Source of the DNA: Methylococcaceae bacterium
Lineage (GTDB): Bacteria > Pseudomonadota > Gammaproteobacteria > Methylococcales > Methylomonadaceae
Direction: 5' to 3'
Length of the DNA stretch: 6,095 bases
NCBI GenBank assembly: GCA_003155565.1
Contig: PMDM01000257.1
Span: 1 to 6,095, forward strand
A program made the position numbers and the translations under genes. Of this stretch, positions 5,624-6,095 are shown in pieces; the stretch's first letter is position 1, and each line of letters begins with the position of its first letter. The notes under the pieces were generated by a model. That model was not told the DNA's origin. It worked only from the letters and a program-made list of their open reading frames with translations, and searched no databases.

Positions 5624-6095
5624 CTATTTGGCATTAACAAGGGCTACAGTCGTGTCCAACATGCGGTTTGAGAAACCCCATTCATTGTCATACCAGGACA
5701 GCACTTTTACGAAGCTGCCGTTTAGGACTTTAGTCAATGCCGCTTCGTAGATAGACGAGGCCGAATTGTGATTGAAATCGACTGAAACCAGAGGCAGTTC
5801 ATTGATGTCCAGGATGCCTTTCAAGAAGCCATTAGATGCGGCCTTAAGGATTTGGTCTATCTCTTCTTTAGTCGTATTTCTGGAGGCCTGGAAAGTTAAG
5901 TCCACTACGGAAACATTGATGGTCGGAACGCGCATGGCAAATCCATCCAGTTTCCCTGCCAGTTCAGGCAACACTAAACCGACTGCGGCGGCAGCGCCAG
6001 TTTTGGTAGGGATCATGGATTGTGTGGCCGAACGGGCACGGTGCAAATCGCTGTGGTAAACGTCGGTCAACACCTGGTCATTGGTGTAAGAGTGG
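5624..6095 (-). CDS. gap: Glyceraldehyde-3-phosphate dehydrogenase, C-terminal half (gene runs off the right edge)
   Basis: GAPDH oxidises glyceraldehyde 3-phosphate to 1,3-bisphosphoglycerate with NAD(P)+ and phosphate, in the cytoplasm. The last 156 residues are present. The reading frame is open to the right edge, and the first full codon (6094-6092) is the histidine of HSYTNDQ, equivalent to catalytic His176 of Geobacillus GAPDH. The catalytic Cys and the NAD domain lie outside the window. Further hallmarks are [20 protein letters not shown], with phosphate-site residues, [13 protein letters not shown], and near the C-terminus [13 protein letters not shown], which contains the conserved Asn contacting nicotinamide. 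The GTG at 6073-6071 is an internal valine, not a start. pyk follows 45 bp after the TAG stop, with no terminator-like hairpin between, consistent with a gap-pyk operon. Cofactor preference cannot be read from this half. Confidence 0.96.
   Translation of the reverse strand, partial: HSYTNDQVLTDVYHSDLHRARSATQSMIPTKTGAAAAVGLVLPELAGKLDGFAMRVPTINVSVVDLTFQASRNTTKEEIDQILKAASNGFLKGILDINELPLVSVDFNHNSASSIYEAALTKVLNGSFVKVLSWYDNEWGFSNRMLDTTVALVNAK

Noticed and set aside
5624..6073. A start codon for gap at the GTG 6073
   Set aside because: The frame continues to the window edge with the conserved HSYTNDQ; this GTG is the valine following that motif.
1..6095. CRISPR array, tRNA or rRNA gene, insertion sequence or phage gene
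   Set aside because: No regularly spaced direct repeats, cloverleaf-like sequence, transposase or phage protein is visible; genes fill nearly the whole window.

Overview
This looks like ordinary chromosomal DNA from a gammaproteobacterium. The evidence is a 720-residue UvrD of exactly the E. coli length, a PykA-type pyruvate kinase, and a dsbD-cutA / fxsA gene neighbourhood like that of E. coli. Base composition is balanced. A gap-pyk gene pair and an inverted REP-like repeat hint at a Methylococcales-type methanotroph or a relative, but that placement is inference and not secure. I see no mobile element, phage gene, CRISPR array or RNA gene. Nothing here amounts to a new biological system; the interest lies in the control sites and repeats between housekeeping genes.

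Layout, left to right. The left edge carries the N-terminal 180 residues of DsbD on the minus strand. It overlaps the 3' end of cutA, which lies upstream of it in the same operon. A 96-bp divergent gap follows, then fxsA on the plus strand. fxsA converges on a small minus-strand gene for a DUF2892 (YgaP-type) membrane protein, with a hairpin between them. A 107-bp divergent gap separates that gene from uvrD on the plus strand. This gap holds a good match to a LexA operator and a sigma-70-like promoter for the membrane protein. uvrD converges on pyk, and the 136-bp gap between them contains two REP-like units in inverted orientation, framed by a 9-bp inverted repeat. The right edge has the C-terminal half of gap, upstream of pyk on the minus strand and probably cotranscribed with it.

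By function there are three groups: envelope and redox (DsbD thiol reductant transfer, CutA, FxsA, DUF2892 membrane protein), DNA repair (UvrD, probably in the SOS regulon), and lower glycolysis (GAPDH and pyruvate kinase). No intergenic stretch exceeds 300 bases.
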